From NCBI RefSeq assembly GCF_024139115.2, contig NC_085141.1, positions 220,137,783-220,201,782 on the forward strand: a stretch of DNA of 64,000 bases. The letters are read 5' to 3'. The position numbers and the translations under genes are program-made. Source of the stretch: Armigeres subalbatus. Taxonomy: Eukaryota > Arthropoda > Insecta > Diptera > Culicidae. The notes beneath the pieces were generated by a model that saw only the letters and a list, made by a program, of their open reading frames with translations, ran no database searches and was not told the DNA's origin. Positions 32,641 through 44,590 of the stretch are shown one piece after another. Numbering within the stretch: the first letter of the stretch is position 1; each line of letters opens with the position of its first letter.

Positions 32641-34480
32641 TTCATAATAATTGCAAATTGCAAAAAATAGATAATATTAAAATAGTGATGGGATATAGTG
32701 ACATAGAACAATAATGTGTTATGAAAAATGCCTTGCATCTATGAATATTTTTAAAGTTTATCCGCGGCTTGCTCCCATTAAGAGTTTCATCATACTATAA
32801 AGATGCTCGTGTTGCACGCATTTAGGCGTAAGTATGCTCTTCGTTCAGTTTCATAGTACTATGAAATTGTTCGAAAGTCAAAATTCGAACATAGGAAATT
32901 CGAGAAGCTTTTGGCAGCGCCATCTGTCGTCTACTAGTGTAAATTTTCTATCATAACATTAGACGGTGTAACTGTTTTGCCTTTCTTGTACATCATCGAG
33001 GTGCACTATGGGGGATCCCCATACAAGCGAGCGGTCAAAAATAAAATTGGACTTTTAAAGTGATTTTCCACTTAGTTTTAGCTGTGTATGGTCGAAATAG
33101 CATGAATATACAATTTCCAACCCCCCCCCCCTTTGGGGATCGTCTATGAATTACGTAATTATTTTTTTCATAGGTTCGATTAACGTGACAAAGCAAACCT
33201 ATTTGGGAAGTTGAAATTTCGTGCGTTTTCTTAAGGAGAAGGAAGGGGCTGTACAAAACTAAGTTCAGCAATTTATGGACATTATGGCGGCGATCATGTT
33301 AAATGACATTAATTTCATGACATTCCGTGATATTTTTTGTTCTCACTCTCATGCCTCACAATTTGTATTTAGAACAATTTGTTTGACAAAGTACTAGGAT
33401 CTGAAGGATCATAAAGCATTAAATGTTAATCAAATAATCAGAATTGAAAATAACTTTTGAAAAAGGGTATTAGCAAATTAGAAATCGCAATCCCATGACA
33501 TTTTTACGTGTACAAGTTATTCAAAAATGAGATTAATATATTCTCAAAAAATGTGGACATTCATTGTGGAATGTAAGAATGCTCCATTCTTCCGAAAAGC
33601 AAAATTCTTTTAATTTAAATAACAACACTATTTGAATTACTTTTGATTTGTTTTCATGATTTCTACAAGTTATATACAGCATCATTCTTTTTCTGTGTCA
33701 AGGTTTAAGTCTTCAATGATATTTTCTTCAATTCCATCAACGATGGAAGATGAGATAAATTCATCTAAAGTATTAGAAGATAAAGAACTTTTGAAAATCT
33801 TCAAATATTACAAAATTACGCATGGCATAAGAATAACTAAGTGAAAAATTTTTTCCAACGTCTCCTCGTTATCCAAATCGAGCTTAAAATGGATCTGATT
33901 CATGTAAGGCACGAAGGAAAATGTCAACATTTGCCTCTCTTGATCATTTTCTTGCATTATGAGTTCTAAATTTCTTCAACTGTTTATATTGACTTTCCGC
34001 TGGTTGTTCAGCCAGTGAACCTCAAAGTGTAGATGAGTGAATAAATATTTCCCTACCATTAGCCAGACATTCATGAACACTAGCAGGAATTTCATACGCT
34101 CCGTTCTAACTAAGATATTGTTCGTCTTTACTTTTGCAATAAACATGTCGGGAATTATTGATTCCAGGAGATTTATAAATATTTACATATTATGAAATCT
34201 CATATTTAGTTCTCCATCAGTAGCTAATGAATAGCTCAGAAAATTAGGTTTAGAGAATGACTCAAACCACTCAAGCCCCAAACGCATTTCAGCGGAATGG
34301 CGACGGAAACGGTAAAATTTGACAGGAAATATATGAGCGAACTGTTAAATCCTTCCGTTACCGTTGTGCTGCATTGCATTGGGGGTTTTATTCATTTACT
34401 CCTTTGAAAAGTTAATTAAATGAGCTCAAATGGTTATAAATAAAGTCGAAGTTATTACCAATAAATGTATTTTGACCATA
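32641..34480. other. unassigned
   Basis: Includes a 12-base C run at about 33120 followed by GGGGATCGTCTATGAATTAC, a block very common in mosquito repeats. The segment 33650-34260 has diffuse coding-like texture on both strands (62-codon ORF at 33656), but no domain could be named. Confidence 0.3.
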
Positions 34481-34494
34481 CCCTTTGAGCGCAT

Positions 34495-34765
34495 AGTTCA
34501 GTCTGACCCATTTTCAATAGGAAACGATGGGACTAGATTTCCCGTCGAATGAAACTTGTTGCGAGAAAATCGGACACAAATAAGTGTCTAAATGGCGATT
34601 GCGTTCTTTTGCGCACATACATACAGACGCGCATGCACACACATACAGACATCACCTCAATTCTTCGCGCTGAGTTAGTTGATATATACCACTAGGGGTC
34701 TCCGGGCCTTCTATCAAACATTCGTTTTTGGAATGAGCATTAACCTTGGAGTACGAGAGAGGCAA
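34495..34765 (-). repeat. dispersed repeat A copy (minus)
   Basis: In reverse it carries CCGGAGACCCCTAGTGG, a GT-rich run, CCGATTTTCTCGCAACAAG, TTCATTCGACGGG and CCTATTGAAAATGGG, in family order. Confidence 0.75.
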
Positions 34766-35285
34766 AACACGACGAAAAAACAAATGAAAAAAAAATCGGA
34801 GTGCCTTAACTCTGTTAATTGCAAATACTGGCAAGAAATTCTTTCGGGACATTTTAGTCGAAGCTTTGTCCTTGATGTGTATCATAAAAGAACCTGGGGA
34901 TTCCTGAGGAAAAAAAGTTCTTCACTATCAAAGTTGAAAATAGCGTCGTTTTGGAAAAAATATTGCTTCCGCATTTTTTTCAATTTTTTTCACAGTGTAA
35001 CCATTAGTTTTTGCACACCATTTAAAAGCTTATACAATAACCTTTGTAATGATGTATTAACATTGAAGAAAAACATTTAAAAAATATTTCAATAAATAGT
35101 TGAAAATAAAATATTTTTTCAGAAAATTTGCTAACTTTTTTACCCATTTCTGACTTTGCCACCTTATATCTTTGGAACTAGTGCACCTAGAGACTTCAAA
35201 TTCAGAATTTCTCTTAATTAGAGTATTGACAATGGAGAGAAAATATTTTAAAATAATTCGGAAGACATGACATTTTCGATTAATG
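34766..35285. other. unassigned, possibly interior of a longer repeat A element
   Basis: The interval lies between a minus copy and a plus end fragment of repeat A. It has a 133-codon ORF (34679-35080) that starts inside the repeat and is rich in K, F and S. I regard it as chance. Confidence 0.3.
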
Positions 35286-35289
35286 ACCG

Positions 35290-35390
35290 CCCGAAATCCT
35301 ATAGTGAGGTGTAAGCGTAAAGGCTACATTTATTACCTTTTTACGCGAGAAAGGCGCCATCACCGCTAGGTGGATTAATCTGGGTTTTTT
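35290..35390 (+). repeat. dispersed repeat A, right end only
   Basis: CGCGAGAAAGGCGCCATCAC then CGCTAGGTGGATTAATCTGG matches the right end of the 5688-6175 copy. Confidence 0.7.
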
Positions 35391-35562
35391 TTTAACACAT
35401 TGCACTACGGTCCAGGATAAAGATTTACGCGGAAATATGCATTTTATGCCAAAACTGTATTTTTTAGAAAAAAAAACCTTTTTTTTACTATGTCTGAAAC
35501 TTGATTATGCATATGCACAACATGTGATAGATTTAGTTCGGAAAAGGTATTGGAGGGTAACC

Positions 35563-35645
35563 GCCCCTTCGGTGGGGTTTGATCCCACGACCCCAGTTCG
35601 CATGACAGGTGCTTTCCCTACTAAGCTACGAAGGACCTCCGTCGT
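35563..35645 (-). mobile_element. tRNA-like SINE head (possible tRNA-Asp ancestry)
   Basis: On the minus strand: acceptor-like CCTTCG pairing CGAAGG, D arm GCTT...AAGC, CCTGTCATGCG at the anticodon position and a perfect T arm GTGGG-ATCAAAC-CCCAC. Aligned to tRNA-Asp the anticodon would be GTC. The anticodon stem is mismatched, so I call a SINE or tRNA pseudogene rather than a working tRNA. Confidence 0.5.
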
Positions 35646-35859
35646 CCACCGCAGCTTAGCGGGTACTGATGAAACCAAATTCCCAGCATCAGGTACCAGC
35701 CGATCTCTCGCAATACATTTTCAGAACTAACTCTCTCAAATGTATTTTTGTACACATGTCAACCAAGTAGGATGAGTATTTAGTATTGTCCGGCTCCTAC
35801 ACACTTTTTTTTTACAAAATTGTTCGAAATAGTAAGGCCATCATTATAGTGCTATAAAA

Positions 35860-36547
35860 TAATAGGGTGGCCCATTTTTTTGTTTCTCTGAATACTGACA
35901 TGTTATGATCTACATAGTTGTAGCGTAGCTTATTCCAATAAATTTTACTAAAAAAGCTTTTTCTGTAGCTCTTAAGTTGGCCGATTTAGAGCAGTTTTAC
36001 CTTATTGGATTAGGGTGTACCTAAAAAAACAGTATTTTTGATCTACTTTTTTTTGTTTTAGATTTCTCGAAAAAGTCGTCTTCGGGTGACTTTTAGAGCT
36101 CAAAAAATGCACCTTTGATGAGTAAATATGCTCAATATCTTTTTTCGATCAAAAGTTATAATCGTTTTTCTGTCAAAATTACATTTTTTTCAAAAGTTGA
36201 TACCTCCGGTTAGGTCTGATTAAAAAAATATGTTTACACGGCATTTTAAAGAGCAATTCATATTCTTTATTATGTCAAAAAATTGGAGATATGTTATTTT
36301 TTTATCTCAAGTTTTACCAATTTTACTGAAGTCATGTTTTTTATAGTAAATTGATATAACTCGACAATGGAAGAAGATACAAACGATATTATTATAGCAA
36401 AACACGCGTTTTGAAAAGCCCCCGTAACGTTCTAAATTGTTACATTTGAATTTCACTGAGTGACTAAAAGCCCCAAGAGGCTTCAGAAGGTGACATTCGT
36501 GAAAAATTAAAAATGAAATTAGCAGATTATAAATATTGTTTTTTGAG
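35860..36547. repeat. dispersed repeat D, probable
   Basis: A+T-rich block with GGGTGGCCCATTTTTTTG, CTCGAAAAAGTCGTCTTCGG and GTTCTAAATTGTTACATTTG. The last part matches 29108-29148 in reverse. Texture and wording are those of a common mosquito repeat, but its ends are unclear. Confidence 0.4.
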
Positions 36548-37536
36548 CAAAGTTGATTGGAAAAAGCTGCGGAAGCGTAGCAACCTTTGTCGCGGACGGT
36601 TGACTGTCAAGTTCTTCAGCACGTTTTTTCTCTGTTCAATATTCTCGCATTTTAAGTTTTTTAAGTCAATGCTACTTAATTTGAATTAGAAACGTGTGGT
36701 TTTGAGTGCTAAAGTGAGTGACAAGTTTATTCAAGAACAGAAGAGGATCATCGGAGTTTTCATCACGCAAGGGAGTATTTTTCTTTCATATAAGTGGTAT
36801 TTATGATGGTGTGAAATCAAGCTGGTTTTGTATTGTTCAGAAAAATTATTTAAAAATACACATTATATTTCCATTATTCGATGCGAATGATTCCACGAGA
36901 TGAAAAAGCCTTTTGAATCCCAACAAACTTATTGAACAAAATTCTGTTTTAACACGTTTTATTGGGCAGCTTGATTTTTCTTTAAATTGTTGAAGTTTAT
37001 TGATCACACGGCCAAAAATAGGATCGAAAAAAAAAAGACAAAAATAAAAACACAATCCTGTTCTATCTATACAAAACACTGAACATCCTTAACCTGGCCA
37101 AAACTACAAACTAAATCTCTGAATTGACAATGTTAGGCAGATGGCACAGCTATTTTGAATATTATATATAATATATTCAATATTCATGGGCTTTAAAATG
37201 GTGAGTTGACATCAAGGAAGGAGCGTCCAACAGAGCTCTGATCCCCACAAGTCCCTATATCACGCTTCCACGGGTCGTCCGATGACAAAAGACCGCCAGC
37301 TAAGGGTTGTGTACTTAGCTGGTAGTGCAACCTGGGCACTGTTGTCCTTCTGACATCAGCTAGAGTGAGAAGGTAAGCCTCGAGCGTCTGTTCACCAGGA
37401 GGTGCGGCTCAAGCAGCGTCTGCCTGGTACCCAGCAGCTGATTAACGGAATGCTGTATCGCGTCAGCTATACCTAAGGTGTAGGTAACGCGACGCCGGTA
37501 AGGTAGCTTACTGAAGCCTCTCAAATACCACGAAAA

Positions 37537-37868
37537 ATGGAGATAGAAGAAAAAGAGAACGTTATTTTTGGCAACCGACCCGGAAACGAAATAAGGACTA
37601 TGATTAGAAACTCGGTACCTACCTGGAATGTCAGGACCCTAAATGAACCTGGACGAGTGAGCCTTCTGGCTCGCGAACTGCAGAAGGTTGGAGTGAACGT
37701 GGCCGCTATTCAAGAAGTGCGATGGCCCAGATCCGGAGATCGTGAGTTCCGAGTCGTGGACCCCACGACCAACACTGCATTCAAGTATAACATCTATCAC
37801 AGCGGCGGTGAAAAAGCAGATAAAAAACGGACGCAATTCAACCAAGGCCTGTACATCGAGGGTTATAC
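37537..37868 (+). pseudogene. LINE endonuclease domain, N-terminal part
   Basis: MEIEEKENVIFGN leads to TWNVRTLNEPGRVSLLAREL and then AIQEVRWPRSG, the first two blocks of an AP-endonuclease-like domain; the E of QEVRW is the metal ligand. The HSGGEKADKK region follows. After about 37870 the homology stops. The remaining endonuclease blocks (D-N-H) and the N-terminal reverse transcriptase are absent, replaced by unrelated sequence. Confidence 0.8.
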
Positions 37869-38102
37869 CCATAAAAAAATCACAAAAATACGTAAAATCT
37901 GACAGTGGTGACCCCTTTGATGAAAATGTGTGGGAAGTGTTCCTTTTTGGCCATTTTTCCCTATAAATAGAGTATCTTCCAACTCGTAAGGTCACAAGGT
38001 TTACTATCGAAATGAACTTAATAGTGTATGGTAGCTTCTCATTTTCATTTGAACAGTATAAAGTGTCTCATTTTGCTTAAACTCTCCTATATATTGAAGA
38101 TA

Positions 38103-38185
38103 TGGTATTGCTTTTATTTATTTATTATCAGACTAAGGCCGGAGTGGCCTGTGCTGCACATAAAAGTATTCTCCATTCAGGCTCC
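38103..38185 (-). mobile_element. 3' end of a related LINE, inserted in the LINE
   Basis: On the minus strand: EPEWRILLCAAQATPALV then stop, then TGATAATAAATAAATAAA. This matches the tail at 2-122 and points opposite to the host LINE. Confidence 0.75.
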
Positions 38186-38204
38186 CGGCTGAACTTCTCA
38201 AACA

Positions 38205-39480
38205 TGGCAGTGAGCAGCTTTATGAAGTTCTGCACCATATTTTGTCGAAAATATGGGAAGACGAGGAAATGCCTGCTAGCTGGTTGGACGGCCTCATTTG
38301 CCCTCTATTTAAGAAAGGGCACAGACTGGAGTGCGCCAATTATCAAGAAACAATCCTCCTTAATTCGGCGTACAAAATTATGTCCCGTATTCAACAAATT
38401 TAGACCGCTTGAAGAGTCCTTCGTCGGCGAGTAGCAGGCAGATTTTCGTTAGAGCCGATCAACGATTATTTAACAACAACTTACAGGCACATCGTCTATT
38501 TACTGATTTCGAGGCAGCGTACGATTCAGTAAAACGAAATGAATTATGACAAATTATGCTTGAACATGGTTTTCCGGCGAAACTGATACGGCTGATTCGT
38601 ATAACGTTGGACGGATCGAAATCAAGTGTAAGGGTTGCGGATGAAATATCGACGTCATTTGTTACCTTAGATGGATTAAAGCAGGGTGATGCACTCTCGA
38701 ACCTACTGTTCAATATTGCGCTCGAGGGAGCGATTAGGAGAGCTGGTTTGCAAAGAAGCGTAACCATTATCACAAGATCGCATATGCACTTGGGGTTTGC
38801 GGACGATATCGATATTATCGGAATTGATCACCGTGCCGTGGAAGAGGCTTTTGTGCCTTTTAAGAGGGAGACAGTGAGGATTGGACTCACGATCAATACC
38901 AGCAAAACGAAGTACATGGTCGCTGGCAATCAACGTGGGTTCATTAGTGGTGGTGGTAGCGAAATGGTGCTGGATGGTGAAAAATTTGAAGTGGTAGAAG
39001 AATTTGTGTATCTTGGAACATTAGTGACGTGCGATAATGATGTTACCCGCGAGGTGAAAAGGCGTATTGCAGCTGCAAATAGGGCTTATTACGGACTTCG
39101 TAACAAGCTTAAGTCCCGTAGTCTGCAAACGAAAACAAAACTCGCGCTGTATACTACTCTGATTCTTCCGGTGGCTTTATACGGCCATGAAACATGAATG
39201 CTAAAAGAGGCTGATCGGAGAGCTCTCGGAGCATTTGAGCGTTAGGTGCTGCGGACAATACTCGGCGGTAAACAGGAGAACGGTATCTGGCGGCGTCGCA
39301 TGAATCACGAATTGTACCAGGTGTATAAAGGGCTGGATATTATTAAACTTATACAGCACGGCAGACTACGGTGGGCTGGTCATGTTGTTCGTATGCCGGA
39401 AGAACGTCAAGCGAAGATAATATTTAGTAGAGAACCCGGAAGAGGCCGCAGGCTTCGTGGAAGGCCGCGTACACGATGAC
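38205..39480 (+). pseudogene. LINE reverse transcriptase (Loner/RTE-type)
   Basis: The blocks in order are LYEVLHHILSKIWEDEEMP, W.DGLICPLFKKG, NSAYKIMSRI, DFEAAYDSVKR, HGFPAKLIRLIR, LKQGDALSNLLFNIALEG, FADDIDIIG (38795-38818), SKTKYMVAG, EFVYLGTLVTCDND, YGLRNKLKSR, LPVALYGHET and GRLRWAGHVVRMPEE. The longest open piece is 38556-39197. It is interrupted by stops near 38400, 38550, 39197 and 39244 plus frameshifts upstream, so it is inactive. Compared with the minus-strand copy at 9730-10748 it keeps the GLKQGDALS block and looks closer to an intact palm. Downstream, WMRLAQDRVQWRRMLHSA ends the protein. Confidence 0.88.
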
Positions 39481-40057
39481 TTTTTGCAGTTGAAGAGGAC
39501 CTGAGGGCGCTCAATGTTCAGGGCGACTGGATGCGATTGGCCCAGGATCGAGTCCAGTGGAGAAGGATGCTTCATTCGGCGTAGGTTCATCGAAGAGCTG
39601 TAGCCCATCAAATATCAAATAATAATATAATATATTCATGTATGTATTACAATTTTATACTTATCATGTTCCTCGTGTTATCGACTGTATTCCGGTTTCA
39701 AGACATACCAAAAAATATTACAGTCCTGTTGGATGTAGGATGTTTCTGATTACCCTACCTCTTGCTTCTCGTGGTAATTGTGGAGATGCAGAGGTATTCT
39801 CGGTCTCTAGTAGCAACAATTATCACACACTACTTTCCCTTCCTTTCCCAACTGACTGCAAGGACTTGACCGGCGCCGTTATAACATTTGCGAGCTGCTG
39901 AAACGTGCACTTCGAGAATAGATGGTAAACCCCAACCACTATTCACTTGGATCGAAGTGCAATTTACACCAGCTCTGATCAATCATGGAGTAGCAACCAT
40001 TGATATGTACAGTCAGTCTAAGCTAAGCTAAGCCAAAGTTGATTGGAAAAAGCTGCG

Positions 40058-40309
40058 CTACAATTTTGTAGAACATTTTATGTCAATATTCCGCAAAGTA
40101 AAAGAAAATTTCACATTTTTATGGCCAACAACAAACAGTATGAGCAATAAATAGACATAACATTTATCTAAATAATTCAAAATTTCCATAAACAATTAAG
40201 AATTTTCCAGAAAGCAAAAGCAAAAATTGCAATTATAATAGAAGAATTTTTCATGAAGAAATCAAAATGTTTCATTGAAAAGAATAATAAATATCCATTA
40301 ATAAGTCAA
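40058..40309. other. unassigned A-rich DNA, continues repeat D flank
   Basis: This is the original right flank of the family Y insertion site, rich in CATAAA and AATTTTCCA words. No gene. Confidence 0.3.
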
Positions 40310-40311
40310 TA

Positions 40312-40889
40312 GGGTAAGACGGTATAATATGCCCCCGCCTAAGGCAACTCTTTGATAACTTTTTACTTTTCAACACAATTGATGCAAACCTTATGTTATT
40401 TGGTAGTTCAAGAAGACGCAAATGCATTGCCCGTGAGTAGCCATATAAAAAATATTACAGATAACACGTAATAAAGCTTTATTTAAGCAGGTTTGAATTA
40501 CATTTAAATAGTTTCCATATAATTTGGAAGCAACTGCTGCAAGCTCGCCGCGCTTGTGTCCAGTTGATAAGGGCATATCGTCCTACCTACACTGGGAAAA
40601 GTTATTTTGTTGCCCAACTGAGTGTTTCAGTGCAAGTTTTGTGGACAGTATGCTAGCGTCGCTCCAGAATGTTGAGCAAACAAACATTGAAAGTTACATC
40701 AAAACTGTAACTTTTTGTATTTTGCTATTATTTTCATTATCTAATACAAAAATACTTCCAAATTCACATAGTATGATGGTTTTATAAATCTTTACAGGTA
40801 CCAACTGATTCTGATCCTTAGTTAGTTATAATTTTCTAGAAATCAAAGGGGCGTATTGGCCAGGTGGGGCGCATTAAACCGTCTTACCC
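40312..40889. mobile_element. MITE, GGGTAAGACGG termini, TA TSD
   Basis: The left end GGGTAAGACGGTATAAT and reversed right end GGGTAAGACGGTTTAAT match well. TA flanks at 40310-40311 and 40890-40891. The 578-bp interior has no ORF of note. Confidence 0.85.
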
Positions 40890-41265
40890 TATTAGCAATA
40901 AACATTTGCAAAATTTTCCACAAAATAATTGTTTTTTTCCACATAAAAATAACAACTTTCCACAAAAATAACATATTTCCAAATTTGCTGGCGTAATAAA
41001 GAATATAATGCCGTGTGAAGTATGCAGAGGTATGTAAGGCTGATTGCTACAATCTTGAGTTCAAAACAATTTTGATAGAAACGTAACAATACTAACATAA
41101 CAATACAAGGATGAAAATTTGCCGCGTTTTACTTTTTAGCGCTAGTGCTCAATTTTGTTCGAGCGTCCATGTCTGTTCTCTGTGTATATTTCCCACCAAG
41201 TCTCGTGGATTCTTTTTCGCAACTTTAGTATCATTTAGCCCATTTCTGAAACATATGCTGATATG
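40890..41265. other. unassigned
   Basis: ATTTTCCACAAAATAA words are shared with 40150-40250, across the MITE; otherwise unremarkable. Confidence 0.3.
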
Positions 41266-41439
41266 CTGTGGATTAGAGGGTCTTGTTCGGGAAATCCCGG
41301 TACAAAAATCCCGGGATATCCCGGGATGTAATGCATCCCGGATCCCGGTATTTTTCATGCAAATCCCGGGATTTCCCGAAAATAAAAAATACATGATAAC
41401 AAAAATATTTAAGATAAATTAATGAATGTATGTTCTGCA

Positions 41440-41640
41440 TAATTGCACCGATTCTAGTTTGTTAGCCCATCGGCTTTTATTTTCCCGCATGTCTTATGCA
41501 CACCCATACATACAAACATACACAAACAAGCAATCACAGATATCTTCTCAATTCGTCGAGAGAGTGATGAGTAACAATATAGGTCTCCTAGCCTTCTGAC
41601 TATTTTGTTTTTGGAGCGAACATACAGCTGATGAAAATAA
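41440..41640 (-). repeat. dispersed repeat A fragment inside hAT
   Basis: In reverse it carries AGGCTAGGAGACCTATATTG, ACTCTCTCGACGAATTGAG and a run of GTATGTGTG-like words. It is more diverged than the other copies. Confidence 0.5.
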
Positions 41641-41879
41641 GGAATCAGTTTTCCAGATTTCACAATAATCGAAGCGCCATGTGCGATCAACTGCGGCTAC
41701 GAAATTGTGTTCAATGTCACAACTCGTTAACAGCTGTTCCACGGATTGCTTTATCTTCTCCGCCGGAAACGATCCGTAAAGCCGAAGTTGTCCCAAGTTG
41801 TCGCACCTCGCTATTAATGACGTTCTTCATCGAAGTCCCCCAAGTCCAAGACGATTATGTCGGAATAAAAATGTTCAGA

Positions 41880-43060
41880 TAATGATGACGACGATTGTTT
41901 CAACGACATCAATGGTAGTGAAAAATCAGATGACGAACTCAATTCCTTCTCATTTGGTAATATCTGAACTTATATTATATTGATTTTCTTAACCAATTGT
42001 TGAATTTAATTCAGATTATATAAAACCGATTTTGGAGAAACTTTCAAACGAATCCGAAACATTGTTCGAATTCCAGAGGAAGGATGAAAACCGGTTTAGG
42101 GAACAACTTCAACTCGTTCAGGATGTTCTGAAAACTAGTGAACTGTGAAATCGCTCCATAAGAATAAAAGTACGTACATAATTCAAAATTATCTGGATCT
42201 GGTTCAATCGATATTCGACGCTCCCCAGCCTGTTGGGGTGATATCGGAGGCGCTGAAGGGTCGTGACGTAATGTTGTTGACTAGACTTTTGCTATCTGAA
42301 CTGAATAGACAGCAAAACCCTTTCACTTCGAATTTTCACGATTCAATTCTAAAACAAGTAGATGAGCGTCGAGACATCAAAAGATGAGATGGCTTCAAAG
42401 TAAAGAAAGGTAATTTTCGAATTCTGCTGGGCTTTCGATCGCTTCCCGTCACCAGCTGATTAAGTTTGTTTAAGTTCCGATTCACACATCATTTTCTGAA
42501 TCTGACGGGAACAAGGCTTCATCTCCATAGAAGAGTTGTAAGCTATGGACCAAAAACATAGAAATGTGTCGTAGCTTGAATAATTTCATCAATAAGGAGC
42601 ATGCTCTGTTTGAAGTAACTGATGAACTAGTATCGAGTCTGGAGAAGGTTTTCATGGCATTGAAGTCCATTAAAACCACTTCGATTGATATACCCAACCA
42701 ACTACTGTTAGATTTTCATACACTTCTGTATAGAACTTACCAAAACCTGTATAAGAACTGGGCATATGCAACATTGTTAGATTCTTATACAATATAAGAT
42801 TACAAACAAAAATTGTTAGAAAAGCTTGCGAAATTGTAAGGTTCATATAATATTTATAAAATAATCTAGCGTTTTCGCATATGCCCAGTTCTTAAACAGG
42901 TTTTGGTAGGATCTTATACAGAATTGTTTGAAAATCTACCAATCACTGGTTGAGCGAGCGGGTGTTCTCTGATTTAAATTCTGAAATAACTAATAAGAAT
43001 TATTTATTGTCGGATTCAAGCATCAACACCTTAACATTTATTAAACCGTATTACAAGCAG
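41880..43060 (+). pseudogene. hAT transposase relic
   Basis: The enzyme would cut and paste the element through a DDE-type RNase H core with a C-terminal hATC dimerisation domain. Pieces visible are an acidic DNDDDDCFNDI block, DYIKPILEKLSNESETLF, VGVISEALKGRDVMLLTRLL with HDSILKQVDERRD (42145-42387), SLEKVFMALKSIKTTSIDIP (42564-42700) and finally SERVFSDLNSEIT...SINTLTFIKPYY, which fits the hATC signature. A GT...TTCAG pair at about 41961-42015 could be an intron. Several stops and a 229-bp MITE interrupt the frame. The DDE residues cannot be placed, so this copy is dead. Confidence 0.7.
42709..42937. mobile_element. MITE inside hAT transposase relic
   Basis: Inverted arms of about 62 bp: TAGATTTTCATACACTTCTG on the left, TAGATTTTCAAACAATTCTG reversed on the right. 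Both run on through ACCAAAACCTG and AAGAACTGGGCATATGC. No exact TSD found. Confidence 0.7.
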
Positions 43061-43484
43061 CCCGGTGGCATCCCGATCTCACACAGTAGGTTTGTTTTAC
43101 AGCCAACATTGCGCGACCGTATTCCACCGACAGTTTTGTATCCTAAAGAGAATCATATGTGATGTTAGTAAACAAAACACATACTATCATGAATTTTACA
43201 CTGAGATGTTGCAAATATGCAAAAAAAAAAAAAAATATGGCTGCAAAAACATGGCGTCGTGCCACCCACCAGATTGCAAGCGAGTAGACAAGGGGCGAGT
43301 CGTTAGTAAATTGACCTGATACATATTTTACCATTCTTAAAAATATAATAAATATATGAAATTGAAATTTGCAAGTATTTTTATTTTTATCCCGGGATCC
43401 CGGGATATCCCGAGATAACGAAAAATTTAATCCCGGATCCCGGGATTTTTTATAGTCCGGGAAACAAAACCCTCTACTGTGGAT

Positions 43485-44590
43485 ATGCGCAGCAAAGATA
43501 TTTAACACGACCGACTCACTGTTTGTAAGTATCGGTCGTCGTTAAACAAGAATACGGGTGAATATGCAATTTATTAAAAAAAAACATAATATTTAAAATC
43601 TTGTAGGAAATTCTAATTGTGATCAATACCCAGAAAGAATTTAACCCTGGAAAAATGATGCCATTTGCAAGGAAACATACAAGGTTGTTTAATAATTCAG
43701 AAACCGTACATAAAGATCTGGCTCAAGGCGGCTAAATAGTAACCTAGTTTTCAGTACCTTCGACATATTGACAAAAGAAGTTGCAGAAAGTCAACATAAG
43801 CAGTCGGACCCTGTCATGCAAATAAACGATACAGATTAGACAACTAACGTGACGTTTTCTATCGGGCTATGAATGTTATAGATCCATACATTAGTACAAT
43901 CAGGGTCAAGAAACGACGAGTAGAAGAAAATTGCACAAGGTTCTCGTGAAAAATTGGTTCAAGTTTCTCGGTTGGCGATTCGTAATATTGCCAGAAGGCT
44001 GACGATTGCATTACATAAATTTGAAGAAGCTCGCTGAAGGAATTGATAGAGAATAGTTATTCGGGAGTAGTATAGCAAACACGAACTTGAATTTTTGATC
44101 CATAGTGATTCATATATAGTACCGTGTACCTACTTGACCGTGTGTACGTTCTGTTTTTTCGGTGGTTTAAAACATGTTTGTTTATTGTGTTTGTTTATGG
44201 TAGGATTGGAGGATACTGTGGATCGCGGGGAAGTAAAATTCACTAGTTTAGGACGTGAATTTGCTTGCGAAAGTGGAAAGCAAAATTTGCGGTCTGTGGT
44301 TCATTGTGTTTATAACATCGCAGGAACTGTCAATACACATTAAAGCAGGAATACCGAAAGTGCGTAGTTTGATCGTCGTCTTGCTTTATACGGCACCACG
44401 ACGCTCTCGTGTGGTCGTCGGTGGGCTGCATTTCTTCCGTCTCGGGCTATTCTCGCAAGCTGTTTGGCCAAAGTACGTCTGCTCGATCAAGCCGAATCCT
44501 CGCCGCCAAGCTATTTGTTCATGACCGCCAGATACTGGCAATTCTCGGTATGTCGATAGGTACCATCGTTCTCACCTGTTTGCCGGACGG
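43485..44590. other. unassigned, probably 5' remnants of the Jockey relic
   Basis: Three overlapping ORFs of 80-100 codons (44095-44711) show no domain until about 44600. G+C rises from 44380 onward, in line with coding ancestry in the adjacent Jockey element. Confidence 0.3.

Larger units (their letters stand above)
37180..39624 (+). mobile_element. Loner/RTE-type LINE inserted in family Y element
   Basis: The low-complexity duplication ATATAATATATTCA flanks it at 37166-37179 and 39625-39638 (14 bp). A leader at 37180-37536 precedes endonuclease and reverse-transcriptase remnants in the same orientation. A stretch of roughly 300 bp at 37870-38200 is foreign and includes a minus-strand tail of a related LINE. 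Confidence 0.75.
36572..40033 (+). mobile_element. LINE-like family Y element, split by another LINE
   Basis: A 24-bp exact TSD (CAAAGTTGAT...AAGCTGCG) occurs at 36548-36571 and 40034-40057. Between them, the 3' end (39720-40033) matches 16930-17165 and 51240-51539 and finishes in TAAGC tandem units. The 5' part (36572-37179) is non-coding. The centre, 37180-39624, is a later insertion. Without it the family Y element is about 1.0 kb and encodes nothing, so it is a non-autonomous or heavily deleted copy. Confidence 0.8.
41274..43476 (+). mobile_element. hAT transposon with decayed transposase
   Basis: The TSD CTGTGGAT is exact at 41266-41273 and 43477-43484. The termini are TAGAGGGTCTTGTT and, reversed, TAGAGGGTTTTGTT, followed on both sides by runs of CCCGGGAT words. 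The 2203-bp interior holds a transposase relic, a copy of repeat A at 41440-41640 and a MITE at 42709-42937. Confidence 0.92.

Noticed and set aside
33656..34260. Possible decayed transposase or host exon
   Set aside because: Both strands give scattered protein-like words, but no family could be named and stops are frequent.
35563..35645. A functional tRNA gene
   Set aside because: The anticodon stem does not pair and position 33/anticodon placement is ambiguous; SINE origin fits better.
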